From Caballeronia jiangsuensis (GTDB lineage: Bacteria; Pseudomonadota; Gammaproteobacteria; Burkholderiales; Burkholderiaceae), in assembly GCA_000648925.1 (NCBI GenBank), contig JFHF01000036.1:21508-85507 (forward strand): a stretch of DNA of 64,000 nucleotides. The letters run 5' to 3'. A model generated the notes under the pieces. That model was not told the origin of the DNA. It made no database searches and was given only the letters and a program-made list of their open reading frames with translations. A program made the translations under genes and the position numbers. Numbering within the stretch: the first letter of the stretch is position 1; the number at the start of each line of letters is the position of its first letter. Below are positions 27,692-36,063 of this stretch, one piece after another.

Positions 27692-27716
27692 GCCTCCTTC
27701 CGAAGCGGAAGGAGGC
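27692..27716 (+). other. Intercistronic hairpin between aceE and aceF
   Basis: A 10-bp perfect stem (GCCTCCTTCC / GGAAGGAGGC) with a five-base loop, without a T tract. It is more likely an mRNA stability or processing element than a terminator. The aceF ribosome site AGGAGA follows at about 27730. Confidence 0.6.
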
Positions 27717-27743
27717 CCGCGTGCAACCCAGGAGACACTAATA

Positions 27744-29378
27744 ATGAGTCAAGCGATCGAAGTCAAAGTGCCGGACATCGGCGATTTCAAGGACATCCCC
27801 GTGATCGAAGTGCTGGTCAAGGTGGGTGATACGGTCGAACCCGAACAGTCGCTCGTCACGCTCGAATCCGACAAGGCGACGATGGACGTGCCGAGTTCGG
27901 CGGCGGGCACCGTGAAGGAGGTCAAGGTCAAGGTCGGCGACAACGTGTCGGAAGGCACGCTGATCGTCGTGCTGGAAGGTGGCGCATCCGCTGCCGCGCC
28001 GGCCGCCAAGCAGGAAGCGGCCGCACCGGCACCGGCGGCGGCGCCCGCTGCGGCGCCCGCGGCGAGCGGCGGCGGTTCCATCGAAGTGAAGGTGCCGGAC
28101 ATCGGCGACTTCAAGGACATTCCGGTCATCGAGATCGGCGTGAAGGTCGGCGACAAGGTCGAGAAGGAGCAGTCGCTCGTCACGCTCGAATCCGACAAGG
28201 CGACGATGGACGTGCCGAGCCCCGAGGCGGGCACGGTGAAGGAACTGAAGGTCAAGATCGGCGACACGGTTTCCGAAGGCACGCTGATCGTCGTGCTGGA
28301 AGGCGGCGCTGGAGCGGCTGCGCCCGCGGCGGCTCCCGCGCCCGCGAAGCCGGTCGAAGTGCCGTCCGATGCGCCCGTGAAACCCGCTCCCGCGAAAGAG
28401 GCGCCGTCCGCGCTCGCGCAGGCGCCCCTGATGCCTGCCGGCGACGGCACGCGCACGTCGAGCCACGCGTCGCCGTCGGTGCGCAAGTTCGCGCGCGACC
28501 TGGGCGTTGATGTGTCGCGTGTGCGCGGCAGCGGTCCGAAAGGCCGCATCACGCAGGGCGACATCACCGCGTTCGTCAAGGGCGTGATGTCGGGACAGGG
28601 TGCGGCGCCCGCAGCGGCTGCACCGGCTGGCGGTGGCGGCGGCGAGCTGGGTCTCCTGCCGTGGCCGAAGATCGATTTCACGAAGTTCGGGCCGATCGAT
28701 CCGAAGCCGCTGTCGCGCATCAAGAAGATCTCGGGTGCGAACCTGCATCGCAACTGGGTGATGATCCCGCACGTCACGAACAACGACGAAGCCGACATCA
28801 CCGAGCTCGAAGAACTGCGCGTCAAGCTGAACAAGGAACACGAAAAGGCGGGCGTGAAGTTCACGATGCTCGCGTTCGTCATCAAGGCCGTGGTCTCGGC
28901 GCTCAAGAAGTTCCCGGACTTCAACGCGAGCCTGGACGGCGACAACCTCGTGTTCAAGAAGTACTACCACATCGGTTTCGCGGCCGATACGCCGAACGGC
29001 CTCGTCGTTCCGGTGATCCGCGACGCGGACAAGAAGGGCCTCGTCGATATCGCCAAGGAAATGGCGGAGCTGTCGAAGCTCGCGCGCGACGGGAAGCTCA
29101 AGCCCGATCAGATGCAGGGCGGCTGCTTCTCGATCTCGTCGCTGGGCGGCATCGGCGGAACGCACTTCACGCCGATCATCAACGCGCCCGAAGTCGCGAT
29201 TCTCGGCCTGTCGCGCGGTCAGATGAAGCCGGTGTGGGACGGCAAGCAGTTCGTGCCGCGCCTCACGCTGCCGATGTCGCTGTCGTACGACCATCGCGTC
29301 ATCGACGGTGCGGCCGCCGCGCGCTTCAACGCTTATCTGTCGGCGATTCTGGGCGATTTCCGTCGCGTCATTCTCTGA
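27744..29378 (+). CDS. aceF: Dihydrolipoamide acetyltransferase (pyruvate dehydrogenase E2)
   Basis: 544 residues from ATG 27744. Two N-terminal lipoyl domains with lipoylation lysines Lys44 and Lys152 in ESDKATMDVP, joined by Ala/Pro linkers; a peripheral-subunit-binding domain at about 242-278 (SPSVRKFARDLGVDVSRVRG); and the catalytic domain from about 305 to the end with active-site His517 in the DHRVIDG motif. E2 forms the core of the complex. Burkholderia E2 commonly has two lipoyl domains. Its DNA shares a 47-base identical block (28086-28132) with the lipoyl region of lpdA. Confidence 0.98.
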   Translation: MSQAIEVKVPDIGDFKDIPVIEVLVKVGDTVEPEQSLVTLESDKATMDVPSSAAGTVKEVKVKVGDNVSEGTLIVVLEGGASAAAPAAKQEAAAPAPAAAPAAAPAASGGGSIEVKVPDIGDFKDIPVIEIGVKVGDKVEKEQSLVTLESDKATMDVPSPEAGTVKELKVKIGDTVSEGTLIVVLEGGAGAAAPAAAPAPAKPVEVPSDAPVKPAPAKEAPSALAQAPLMPAGDGTRTSSHASPSVRKFARDLGVDVSRVRGSGPKGRITQGDITAFVKGVMSGQGAAPAAAAPAGGGGGELGLLPWPKIDFTKFGPIDPKPLSRIKKISGANLHRNWVMIPHVTNNDEADITELEELRVKLNKEHEKAGVKFTMLAFVIKAVVSALKKFPDFNASLDGDNLVFKKYYHIGFAADTPNGLVVPVIRDADKKGLVDIAKEMAELSKLARDGKLKPDQMQGGCFSISSLGGIGGTHFTPIINAPEVAILGLSRGQMKPVWDGKQFVPRLTLPMSLSYDHRVIDGAAAARFNAYLSAILGDFRRVIL

Positions 29379-29399
29379 TCTTCGGATCTGGCCGACGGC

Positions 29400-29428
29400 G
29401 GGACCTCGGGGCTTTGCCCTGAGGTCCC
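29400..29428 (+). other. Intercistronic hairpin between aceF and lpdA
   Basis: A stem GGGACCTC-G-GGGC / GCCC-T-GAGGTCCC with a TTT loop and one internal mismatch, without a T tract. It is placed as in the aceE-aceF gap, so likely a processing or stability element. TTAGGGGACAAC before the ATG serves as ribosome site for lpdA. Confidence 0.6.
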
Positions 29429-29453
29429 ATCCGCACATCTCTTAGGGGACAAC

Positions 29454-31517
29454 ATGAGTCTCGTCGAACTAAAAGTACCCGACATCGGCGACTTCTCCGA
29501 TGTCGATGTCATCGAAGTCAATATCAAACCCGGCGACAGCATCGAAAAGGAACAGGGCGTCATCACGCTCGAAACCGACAAAGCCACGATGGAAGTGCCC
29601 GCCGATGTCGCGGGCACGATCAAGGAAGTGAAGGTCAAGCAGGGCGACAAGGTCAGCCAGGGCTCGGTCATCGCGATGATCGAAACGCAAGGCGCAGGCG
29701 CTGCCGCGGCACCCGCTGCCGCGCCGGCTCCCGCCGCTGCGCCCGCGAAGGCCGCGGGTGGCGCCGTGCAGGACGTGAAGGTGCCGGACATCGGCGACTT
29801 CAAGGACATTCCGGTCATCGAAGTGCATGTGAAGCCGGGCGATACGGTCGAGAAGGAGCAGTCGCTCATCACGCTCGAATCCGACAAGGCCACGATGGAC
29901 GTGCCTTCTCCGGCTGCGGGCACGGTGAAGGAAGTGAAGGTGAAGGTCGGTGACAACGTGTCGGAAGGCACGCTCGTCCTGACGCTCGAAGCCGGCGACG
30001 CGGCTCCCGCGGCCGCGCCGCAGAAGGCCGCTCCGGCAGCCGCCGCAGCCGCTCCGGCGTCCGCGTCCGCGCCCGCGCCGCAGGCGGGCAGCTACTCCGG
30101 CGCCGCCGATGTCGAATGCGACATGCTCGTGATCGGCGCCGGCCCCGGCGGTTACTCGGCGGCCTTCCGGTCCGCCGATCTCGGCATGAAGACGGTGCTC
30201 GTCGAACGTTATTCGACGCTGGGCGGCGTGTGTCTGAACGTCGGCTGCATTCCGTCGAAGGCGCTGCTGCACACCGCGCTCGTCATCGACGAAGCGGCGG
30301 AACTCGCGGCGCACGGCATCAGCTTCGGCGAGCCGAAAGTCGATCTCGACAAGCTGCGCGGCTTCAAGGAAGGCGTCGTCAAGAAGCTGACCGGCGGTCT
30401 CGCGGGCATGGCGAAGGCGCGCAAGGTGCAGGTGGTCACGGGCGTCGGCAATTTCGTCGATCCGAACCATATGGAAGTGCAGGGCGCGGACGGCAAGAAG
30501 GTCGTGAAGTTCAAGCAGGCGATCATCGCGGCCGGCTCGCAAGCCGTGAAGCTGCCGTTCTTCCCGGACGATCCGCGTGTCGTCGATTCGACCGGCGCGC
30601 TCGAACTGCGTCAGTTGCCGAAGCGCATGCTCGTGGTGGGCGGCGGCATCATCGGACTGGAAATGGCGACCGTTTATTCGACGCTCGGCGCGGACATCGA
30701 TGTCGTCGAAATGCTCGATGGCCTGATGCTCGGCGCGGACCGCGATCTCGTGAAGGTGTGGGAGAAGTTCAATTCCAAGCGCTTCACGAACGTGATGCTC
30801 AAGACCAAGACGACCAAGGCCGAGGCCAAGGAAGACGGCATCTACGTGACCTTCGAAGGCGAGAAGGCTCCGAGCGAGCCGCAGCGCTACGACCTCGTTT
30901 TGCTCGCGGTCGGACGCAGCCCGAACGGCGGCAAGGTCGGCGCGGACAAGGCCGGCGTGGCGGTGACGGATCGCGGCTTCATCAACGTCGACAAACAGAT
31001 GCGCACCAACGTTCCGCACATCTTCGCGATCGGCGATCTCGTCGGCCAGCCGATGCTCGCGCACAAGGCCGTGCACGAAGGCCATGTCGCGGCGGAAGCG
31101 GCGCACGGCGAGAAGGCGTATTTCGACGCGTTGCAGATTCCGTCGGTGGCGTACACCGATCCGGAAGTGGCGTGGGCCGGCAAGACGGAAGACCAGTGCA
31201 AGGCCGAAGGCATCAAGTTCGGCAAGGCAGTGTTCCCGTGGGCCGCTTCGGGCCGCGCGATCGCGAATGGCCGCGACGAGGGCTTCACCAAGCTGATCTT
31301 CGATGAAGAGACGCATCGTGTGATCGGCGGCGGCATCGTCGGTCTGAACGCGGGCGATCTGATCAGCGAAGTGTGTCTCGCGATCGAGATGGGCGCGGAC
31401 GCAACCGATATCGGCAAGACGATCCATCCGCACCCGACGCTCGGCGAATCGGTCGGGATGGCCGCCGAGCTGTACGAAGGCGTGTGCACGGACCTGCCGC
31501 CGCAGCGCAAGAAGTAA
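29454..31517 (+). CDS. lpdA: Dihydrolipoamide dehydrogenase (E3) with two N-terminal lipoyl domains
   Basis: 687 residues, about 210 more than plain E3. Lipoyl domain 1 has Lys43 (ETDKATMEVP) and domain 2 has Lys145 (ESDKATMDVP), joined by Ala/Pro-rich linkers (about 80-103 and 181-212). Then comes the flavoprotein: FAD site GAGPGG at 228-233, redox disulfide Cys260/Cys265 in GGVCLNVGCIPS, NAD-binding 'VVGGGIIGLEMATVYSTLG', and C-terminal 'HPHPTLGESVGMAAE' with the catalytic His-Glu pair. It reoxidises dihydrolipoyl groups with NAD. One lipoyl domain is well known in beta-proteobacterial E3; two is less usual, and domain 2 closely resembles the aceF domains. Confidence 0.97.
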   Translation: MSLVELKVPDIGDFSDVDVIEVNIKPGDSIEKEQGVITLETDKATMEVPADVAGTIKEVKVKQGDKVSQGSVIAMIETQGAGAAAAPAAAPAPAAAPAKAAGGAVQDVKVPDIGDFKDIPVIEVHVKPGDTVEKEQSLITLESDKATMDVPSPAAGTVKEVKVKVGDNVSEGTLVLTLEAGDAAPAAAPQKAAPAAAAAAPASASAPAPQAGSYSGAADVECDMLVIGAGPGGYSAAFRSADLGMKTVLVERYSTLGGVCLNVGCIPSKALLHTALVIDEAAELAAHGISFGEPKVDLDKLRGFKEGVVKKLTGGLAGMAKARKVQVVTGVGNFVDPNHMEVQGADGKKVVKFKQAIIAAGSQAVKLPFFPDDPRVVDSTGALELRQLPKRMLVVGGGIIGLEMATVYSTLGADIDVVEMLDGLMLGADRDLVKVWEKFNSKRFTNVMLKTKTTKAEAKEDGIYVTFEGEKAPSEPQRYDLVLLAVGRSPNGGKVGADKAGVAVTDRGFINVDKQMRTNVPHIFAIGDLVGQPMLAHKAVHEGHVAAEAAHGEKAYFDALQIPSVAYTDPEVAWAGKTEDQCKAEGIKFGKAVFPWAASGRAIANGRDEGFTKLIFDEETHRVIGGGIVGLNAGDLISEVCLAIEMGADATDIGKTIHPHPTLGESVGMAAELYEGVCTDLPPQRKK

Positions 31518-31539
31518 GCGTTCGCGCTTCGGGAAGTGC

Positions 31540-31573
31540 AAAGGCGCGCTCCTTAACGGGGGCGCGCCTTTTT
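31540..31573 (+). terminator. Terminator of the pdh operon
   Basis: AAGGCGCGC pairs with GCGCGCCTT around an 11-12-base loop, followed by TTTTTC; 23 bases after the lpdA stop. Confidence 0.8.
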
Positions 31574-31604
31574 CATTTGCAGCGTAAACGGCGGACGACA
31601 AACG

Positions 31605-31635
31605 ACAAAAAACCCGGCACGTTGGCCGGGTTTTT
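31605..31635. terminator. Second, bidirectional terminator between lpdA and the phasin gene
   Basis: AAAAACCCGGC pairs with GCCGGGTTTTT; A and T runs on both sides allow termination from either strand. For the phasin transcript it lies about 45 bases beyond the stop. Confidence 0.75.
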
Positions 31636-31679
31636 CGTCATGCGTGCTGCATCAAACCGGGCAGGGCCCGGCAGCAAAC

Positions 31680-32255
31680 TTACGCAACCGACTTCTTGGC
31701 AGCGCGCGAAGCTTGCTCGGTCGCTTGCGTAGCGGCCTTCGTCGCAGCCGTAGCGGCAGCGTTGAAGTTGCTTTCAGCGATTTCGACAGCTTGCTTCGTT
31801 GCCTTGTGAACCGTTTCGTACGTCGTGTTGGCAGCGGTGATAGCCGACTTCATCACTGCGACAGCCGTTTCCGAACCGGCCGGTGCGTTCTTCGCGACGT
31901 TGTCGACGAGCGTTTGCACCTTGCGGTTTTGCTCTTCGTACTGCGCTTCCGCGACGCGGGCGAATTCAGCTTGCGTGGCCGACGCGATTTCATACAGGTG
32001 ACGGCCATACGACAGCACCTTTTCCGCGACCGGCTGCGTCAGGCTGGCTTGCAGCGCGAGCAGTTCTTGCGCGTCCTTCACCGACAGCGCGCGTTGCGCG
32101 TTTTCCTGGCTTTCGGCCAGCGTCGACTTCACGACTTGCAGGTTCAGTTCGACCAGCTTCTCGACGCCTTCGAATGCCTTGTTCGTCAGACCGAACAGCG
32201 TGTCGAAGTTAGCTTTTTGTGCAGCGGCGATTTGCTCGGGGGTCAACAGCGTCAT
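31680..32255 (-). CDS. phaP: Phasin family protein (PHA granule-associated)
   Basis: 191 residues, mostly predicted helix and without signal or membrane segment. Phasin_2-type features: MTLLTPEQIAAAQKANFDTL near the start, 'FGLTNKAFEGVEKLVELNLQ', 'LLALQASLTQPVAEKVLSYG', and an Ala/Lys-rich tail (AATAATKAATQATEQASRAA). Such proteins coat polyhydroxyalkanoate granules and limit their size. A strong promoter lies upstream, in keeping with an abundant protein. No PHA synthase gene is nearby. Confidence 0.92.
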   Translation of the reverse strand: MTLLTPEQIAAAQKANFDTLFGLTNKAFEGVEKLVELNLQVVKSTLAESQENAQRALSVKDAQELLALQASLTQPVAEKVLSYGRHLYEIASATQAEFARVAEAQYEEQNRKVQTLVDNVAKNAPAGSETAVAVMKSAITAANTTYETVHKATKQAVEIAESNFNAAATAATKAATQATEQASRAAKKSVA

Positions 32256-32369
32256 CTCAGGCTCCTGATGGCCGACCCATCAAACGCGGGTCGTGGTTTG
32301 GGTAGATCCGGCGCGATGAACCTGGCCGGCTAGGTGCAACTGCAATTGGTGCGTCGCAACATGAGACCC

Positions 32370-32397
32370 ATTTTAGAGATATTCCGATGGATGTCAA
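32370..32397 (-). promoter_or_regulatory. Promoter of the phasin gene
   Basis: Minus strand: TTGACA at 32392-32397 and TAAAAT at 32370-32375 with a 16-base spacer, about 115 bases upstream of the phasin ATG. Both boxes are near consensus. Confidence 0.7.
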
Positions 32398-32940
32398 GCA
32401 CTTTTTGTGCGCCGCACAATGAATCGAAATTGTATGTTAAACAAGGACTTAGTTGCTAGAAAAACGTGTGGGGGACGCATCCGTGGAAACCCTGAGCATT
32501 CAGGCTGCACATGGGCTTCCAGAGCTTCTGTTGCTCTTTACTGAAGTAGATGAGAACACGCCCGGATGAAGATTTGATGTTGCCCGCGCGCCCGAAGTCT
32601 GAGTCTTATCGCGATGCAAAACGAGAAGTTTCTGAAGATTGTCTTAATTTTAAGATGTTGCCGTACACCAAATTGTTGAAGAAACGTTAACATTTCGGCT
32701 GTCCGATCTGTCGCGTGTTTGTTCGCGGCATCCGACCGCTCCCTCCGTCGATTCGAAGTTCTGCGTTTTGTCCGACTCGGTTCACACGTTTAACTAAAGT
32801 CGTGGAAAGTTTTGCCGATAGTGCGTTTGCCGTCGTGTAGAAAAGCGCGCTTTTGGCAGCACGGTTCCGCCGGGACGATCGTTTTTTCCGATCGAGGCGC
32901 GCTGTTGATCGGCAATATGCAATCCAGGCTTACAACTCAG
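32398..32940. other. Gene-free, AT-richer interval between the phasin and endopeptidase promoters
   Basis: No frame with plausible codon use or ribosome site. The stretch 32,400-32,770 is clearly richer in A/T than its neighbours. A 210-codon frame on the minus strand (32794-33426) runs mainly antisense to the endopeptidase gene and looks like a shadow. I see no RNA gene. Confidence 0.5.
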
Positions 32941-32969
32941 TTTAACGAGTGCCGATAAGTGCTTAATAT
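32941..32969 (+). promoter_or_regulatory. Putative promoter of the D,D-endopeptidase gene
   Basis: TTTAAC (32941-32946), 17-base spacer, TAATAT (32964-32969), ending 62 bases before the ATG at 33032. Confidence 0.45.
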
Positions 32970-33031
32970 TGCTTAAATTTCGTTGCTTCACTACACTTGG
33001 CGGTACCCTCCAGCCGCCCAACAGAACACTA

Positions 33032-34216
33032 ATGAAAACCGAAATGTTTTCGTCGTTGAAGGTGGTGCATGGCGTGGCAGTGCGCTCGGCATTGTCCATC
33101 GCTGTCTCCATCGCAGTAGCGACGTCCTTCGCAGCGGCTCCGGCTGAAGCCCTTGCAAAGACCGCCACGGCAACCAAGACCGCAAAGAAATCCACCGCGC
33201 AAGCCGAAAAGCCCGCGCGCGTGGCGAAAACCACGCTCAAGGCGCCGAAGGCCGCGAAAGCCGCCAAGGTCGCCGCCACGGATGACGACGACGATGCGCC
33301 CCGCGCGTCGCGCAAGCGTCGGGTGTCGTATCGCATGGAACCGCATGCGCGCCGCGGCGCGGTGCACGCGGTTGCGTTCCAGCCGCGCGCGACGTCGGTC
33401 GGCCAGGCGTTCGGCCTCCATGACACGCCCGACAGCCTCGCGCTGCGTTCGAGCGTGGCCTATGTCGTCGACCAGAACACGTCCGAGACGCTCTTCGACA
33501 AGAACTCGCGCGCTGTCGTGCCGATCGCGTCGATCACGAAACTCATGACGGCGATGGTCGTGCTCGACTCGCACATGCCGCTCACCGACGCGATCAGCGT
33601 CACCGACGAAGACCGTGACTACGAGAAGTTCACCGGTTCGCGCCTGGCGGTCGGTTCGGAACTGAATCGCGAGGACATGCTGCACATCGCGCTGATGGCG
33701 TCCGAGAATCGCGCGGCGGCTGCGCTGTCGCGTTATTACCCGGGCGGCCGTCCGGCGTTCATCGCCGCGATGAATGCGAAGGCGAAGTCGCTCGGCATGA
33801 CCGACACGCACTTCGAGAACTCGACGGGTCTGACGAGCCAGAACGTGTCGAGCGCGCGCGACCTCGTGAAGATGGTGAACGCGGCGTATCAATATCCGCT
33901 GATCCGCAAGTTCTCGACCGATCGCAGCTACGACGTCTTCACCGGCAAGCGCAACATTGCCTACAACAGCACGAACGCGCTGATCCGCAATGCGTCGTGG
34001 GATATCGGCTTGCAGAAGACGGGCTTCATCAACGAAGCGGGCGAATGTCTCGTGATGCAGGCGAACGTGAACGGCCGCCCGGTCGTGATCGTGCTGCTCG
34101 ACTCATACGGCAAGTACTCGCGTTTCGCCGATGCGGGCCGCCTTCGTTCGTTTCTCGATACGCTCGGCGAGCCGCACATCATGAGCGCCGATATGGGCAG
34201 CGGCGCGAATCCTTGA
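33032..34216 (+). CDS. pbpG: D-alanyl-D-alanine endopeptidase (PBP7-like)
   Basis: 394 residues from ATG 33032. An N-terminal hydrophobic signal (about 12-35) is followed by a long Lys/Ala-rich linker (about 38-100) and the S11 peptidase/penicillin-binding domain. Motifs: SITK (SxxK nucleophile) in 'VVPIASITKLMTAMVV', SEN (SxN) in 'LMASENRAAAALSRYYPGG' and KTG in 'WDIGLQKTGFINEAG'. It cleaves cross-links in periplasmic peptidoglycan. The basic linker makes it longer than E. coli PbpG (about 310). Carboxypeptidase DacA types normally have a C-terminal anchor, absent here. Confidence 0.92.
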   Translation: MKTEMFSSLKVVHGVAVRSALSIAVSIAVATSFAAAPAEALAKTATATKTAKKSTAQAEKPARVAKTTLKAPKAAKAAKVAATDDDDDAPRASRKRRVSYRMEPHARRGAVHAVAFQPRATSVGQAFGLHDTPDSLALRSSVAYVVDQNTSETLFDKNSRAVVPIASITKLMTAMVVLDSHMPLTDAISVTDEDRDYEKFTGSRLAVGSELNREDMLHIALMASENRAAAALSRYYPGGRPAFIAAMNAKAKSLGMTDTHFENSTGLTSQNVSSARDLVKMVNAAYQYPLIRKFSTDRSYDVFTGKRNIAYNSTNALIRNASWDIGLQKTGFINEAGECLVMQANVNGRPVVIVLLDSYGKYSRFADAGRLRSFLDTLGEPHIMSADMGSGANP

Positions 34217-34256
34217 GCGTCTGACTTTCGCCGGCTCGAGCAGCCGACTCAAAAGA

Positions 34257-34292
34257 AAACGGGATTCGTCGAAAGACGAATCCCGTTTTTTT
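34257..34292 (+). terminator. Terminator of pbpG
   Basis: A perfect 15-16-bp stem (AAACGGGATTCGTC / GACGAATCCCGTTT) with a GAAA tetraloop and T run; it may also serve the IclR gene from the other strand. Confidence 0.9.
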
Positions 34293-34305
34293 CATGCAGC
34301 GCGGT

Positions 34306-35112
34306 TCAGCGGTGCGCGTGCGGCGCTTCGGCGGCCGCCTGTTCCGGGTGATACCCGAGCGACTGCGAGATTTCGAGCGCGGTGTGGCTCAGTTGCTTGA
34401 GCCAGGCGTCCTGCAGACGATCGGCGGGCGCCGACAGCGACAGACCCGCCACCAGCCGTCCGGTGTCGTCGTAGATGCCGGCGGCGATGCAGCGCACGCC
34501 GAGCTCCAGTTCCTCGTTGTCGCGCGCGCAGGCTTGCTGGCGCACCAGCGACAGTTCGCGCTCGAGCTTCGACAGATCGGTGATGCTGTTCTGCGTGTGG
34601 CCGGAGAGACCGGTGCGCATCGCATAGGCGCGCACGCGCGTGGCTTCGTCGGCGGCGAGGAACAGTTTTCCTACGGACGTCAGATGCAAAGGCGCACGGC
34701 CGCCAATCGCCCGCACGACCTGCATGCCCGAGCGCTCGGAATACGCGCGCTCGATATAGACGATTTCATCGCCTTGCCGTACAGACAGATTGACGGTCTG
34801 GCCGGTCTGCCGATGCAGCTCGCGCATCGGCGGCATCGCGGCCTCGCGTACCGAGAGACGCGCCTTCACGAGATTGCCGAGTTCCAGCAACCGCATGCCG
34901 AGCCGGTAGGTGCCCGGATCGGAACGATCGACGAGACGGCACAGCACCATGTCGTTCAGGATGCGATGCGCGGTTGACGGATGCAGTTCCGTGCTCTGGG
35001 ACAGCTCTTTCAGGCTGACGGGGTCAGTGTGGTCGGCGAGGGCGTCGAGAAGACGCATCATGCGCTCGATCACCTGAATGGACGTTTTGGATTCCGGGTT
35101 CGTATCGCTCAT
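34306..35112 (-). CDS. IclR-family transcriptional regulator
   Basis: 268 residues. N-terminal winged helix (VIERMMRLLDALADHTDPVS, then LHPSTAHRILNDMV) and C-terminal effector domain ('VVRAIGGRAPLHLTSVGKLF', 'DDTGRLVAGLSLSAPADRL'). It is divergent from lutA-lutB with about 190 bases between starts, so it probably controls that pair; the effector, perhaps lactate or a related acid, is inference. Confidence 0.93.
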   Translation of the reverse strand: MSDTNPESKTSIQVIERMMRLLDALADHTDPVSLKELSQSTELHPSTAHRILNDMVLCRLVDRSDPGTYRLGMRLLELGNLVKARLSVREAAMPPMRELHRQTGQTVNLSVRQGDEIVYIERAYSERSGMQVVRAIGGRAPLHLTSVGKLFLAADEATRVRAYAMRTGLSGHTQNSITDLSKLERELSLVRQQACARDNEELELGVRCIAAGIYDDTGRLVAGLSLSAPADRLQDAWLKQLSHTALEISQSLGYHPEQAAAEAPHAHR

Positions 35113-35303
35113 CGTGAAAAATCGGTTGATGCGTCAAACAGCGGAATGGCGATTGTATCTCATAATGTGAAAAAAGCGAACGCCGGTCAAAAAGATGCCC
35201 TTCGTCAATGGTGCTCGCGGACCTGCGCGAGCCCGACGGGCGGGACTTTCGCGGATAATCGTCGGTGCGTTCAATCACTTCTACAAAACAGGAAACGCCC
35301 CCA

Positions 35304-36038
35304 ATGCGAGTCGGACTTTTCGTCACGTGTCTCATCGACATGATGCGCCCTGAAATCGGCTTCTCGGTGATCAAGCTGATCGAACGGGCGGGTTTCGAAG
35401 TCGTCGTGCCGCCTTCGCAGACGTGTTGCGGCCAGCCCGCCTACAATTCGGGCGATCGTCCGCTCGCCCGCGATCTCGCCGAAAAAACGCTGCGCGAGTT
35501 CGAGCAGTTCGACTACGTCGTCGTGCCGTCGGGTTCCTGCGGCGGCATGATCCGCGCGCATTACGGCGATCTCTTTCGCGACGATCCGCAACTGATGGGC
35601 CGCTTCGCGCGCCTGCAGCCACGTGTTTTCGAGCTGACCGATTTCCTCGTGAATGTCGCGAAGGCGCGCATGGAGCCCGGCGCGTTCGACGGCATGGTGA
35701 CCTATCACGATTCCTGCTCGGGTCTGCGCGAACTCGGCGTGAAATCGCAGCCGCGCGAACTACTCGCGCAGGCGGGCGTACCGGTCACGGAGATGGCGGG
35801 CTGCGAGCATTGCTGCGGCTTCGGCGGCACCTTCGCCGTGAAGTACGGCGACATTTCGACCGCGATCGTCGATGAAAAGTGCGCGAACATCAAGGCGAGC
35901 GGGGCGGACACCGTCGTGCTCGGCGATCTCGGCTGCATGTTGAACATCGAAGGGCGCCTGCGCCGCACCGGCGATACGTCGACGCGCGTGCTGCACATCG
36001 CGCAGGTGCTTGCCGGCGACGCGCAAGGCCGCGCGTGA
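35304..36038 (+). CDS. lutA: LutA-type (Fe-S) oxidoreductase subunit
   Basis: 244 residues from ATG 35304 (CAGGA upstream). Two CCG domains: 'PPSQTCCGQPAYNSGDRPLA' near 40 and 'GCEHCCGFGGTFAVKYG' near 170, the cysteine-rich motif of LutA/LldE/GlpC-type proteins that bind Fe-S clusters. With LutB (and usually LutC) it oxidises L-lactate to pyruvate in the cytoplasm. It is 25 bases upstream of lutB. Confidence 0.92.
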   Translation: MRVGLFVTCLIDMMRPEIGFSVIKLIERAGFEVVVPPSQTCCGQPAYNSGDRPLARDLAEKTLREFEQFDYVVVPSGSCGGMIRAHYGDLFRDDPQLMGRFARLQPRVFELTDFLVNVAKARMEPGAFDGMVTYHDSCSGLRELGVKSQPRELLAQAGVPVTEMAGCEHCCGFGGTFAVKYGDISTAIVDEKCANIKASGADTVVLGDLGCMLNIEGRLRRTGDTSTRVLHIAQVLAGDAQGRA

Positions 36039-36063
36039 GCGCATCCTGACAGAGAGACCGCAC

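Noticed and set aside
32794..33426. A 210-codon minus-strand frame before pbpG
   Set aside because: Largely antisense to the pbpG signal and linker region; composition and position suggest a shadow.
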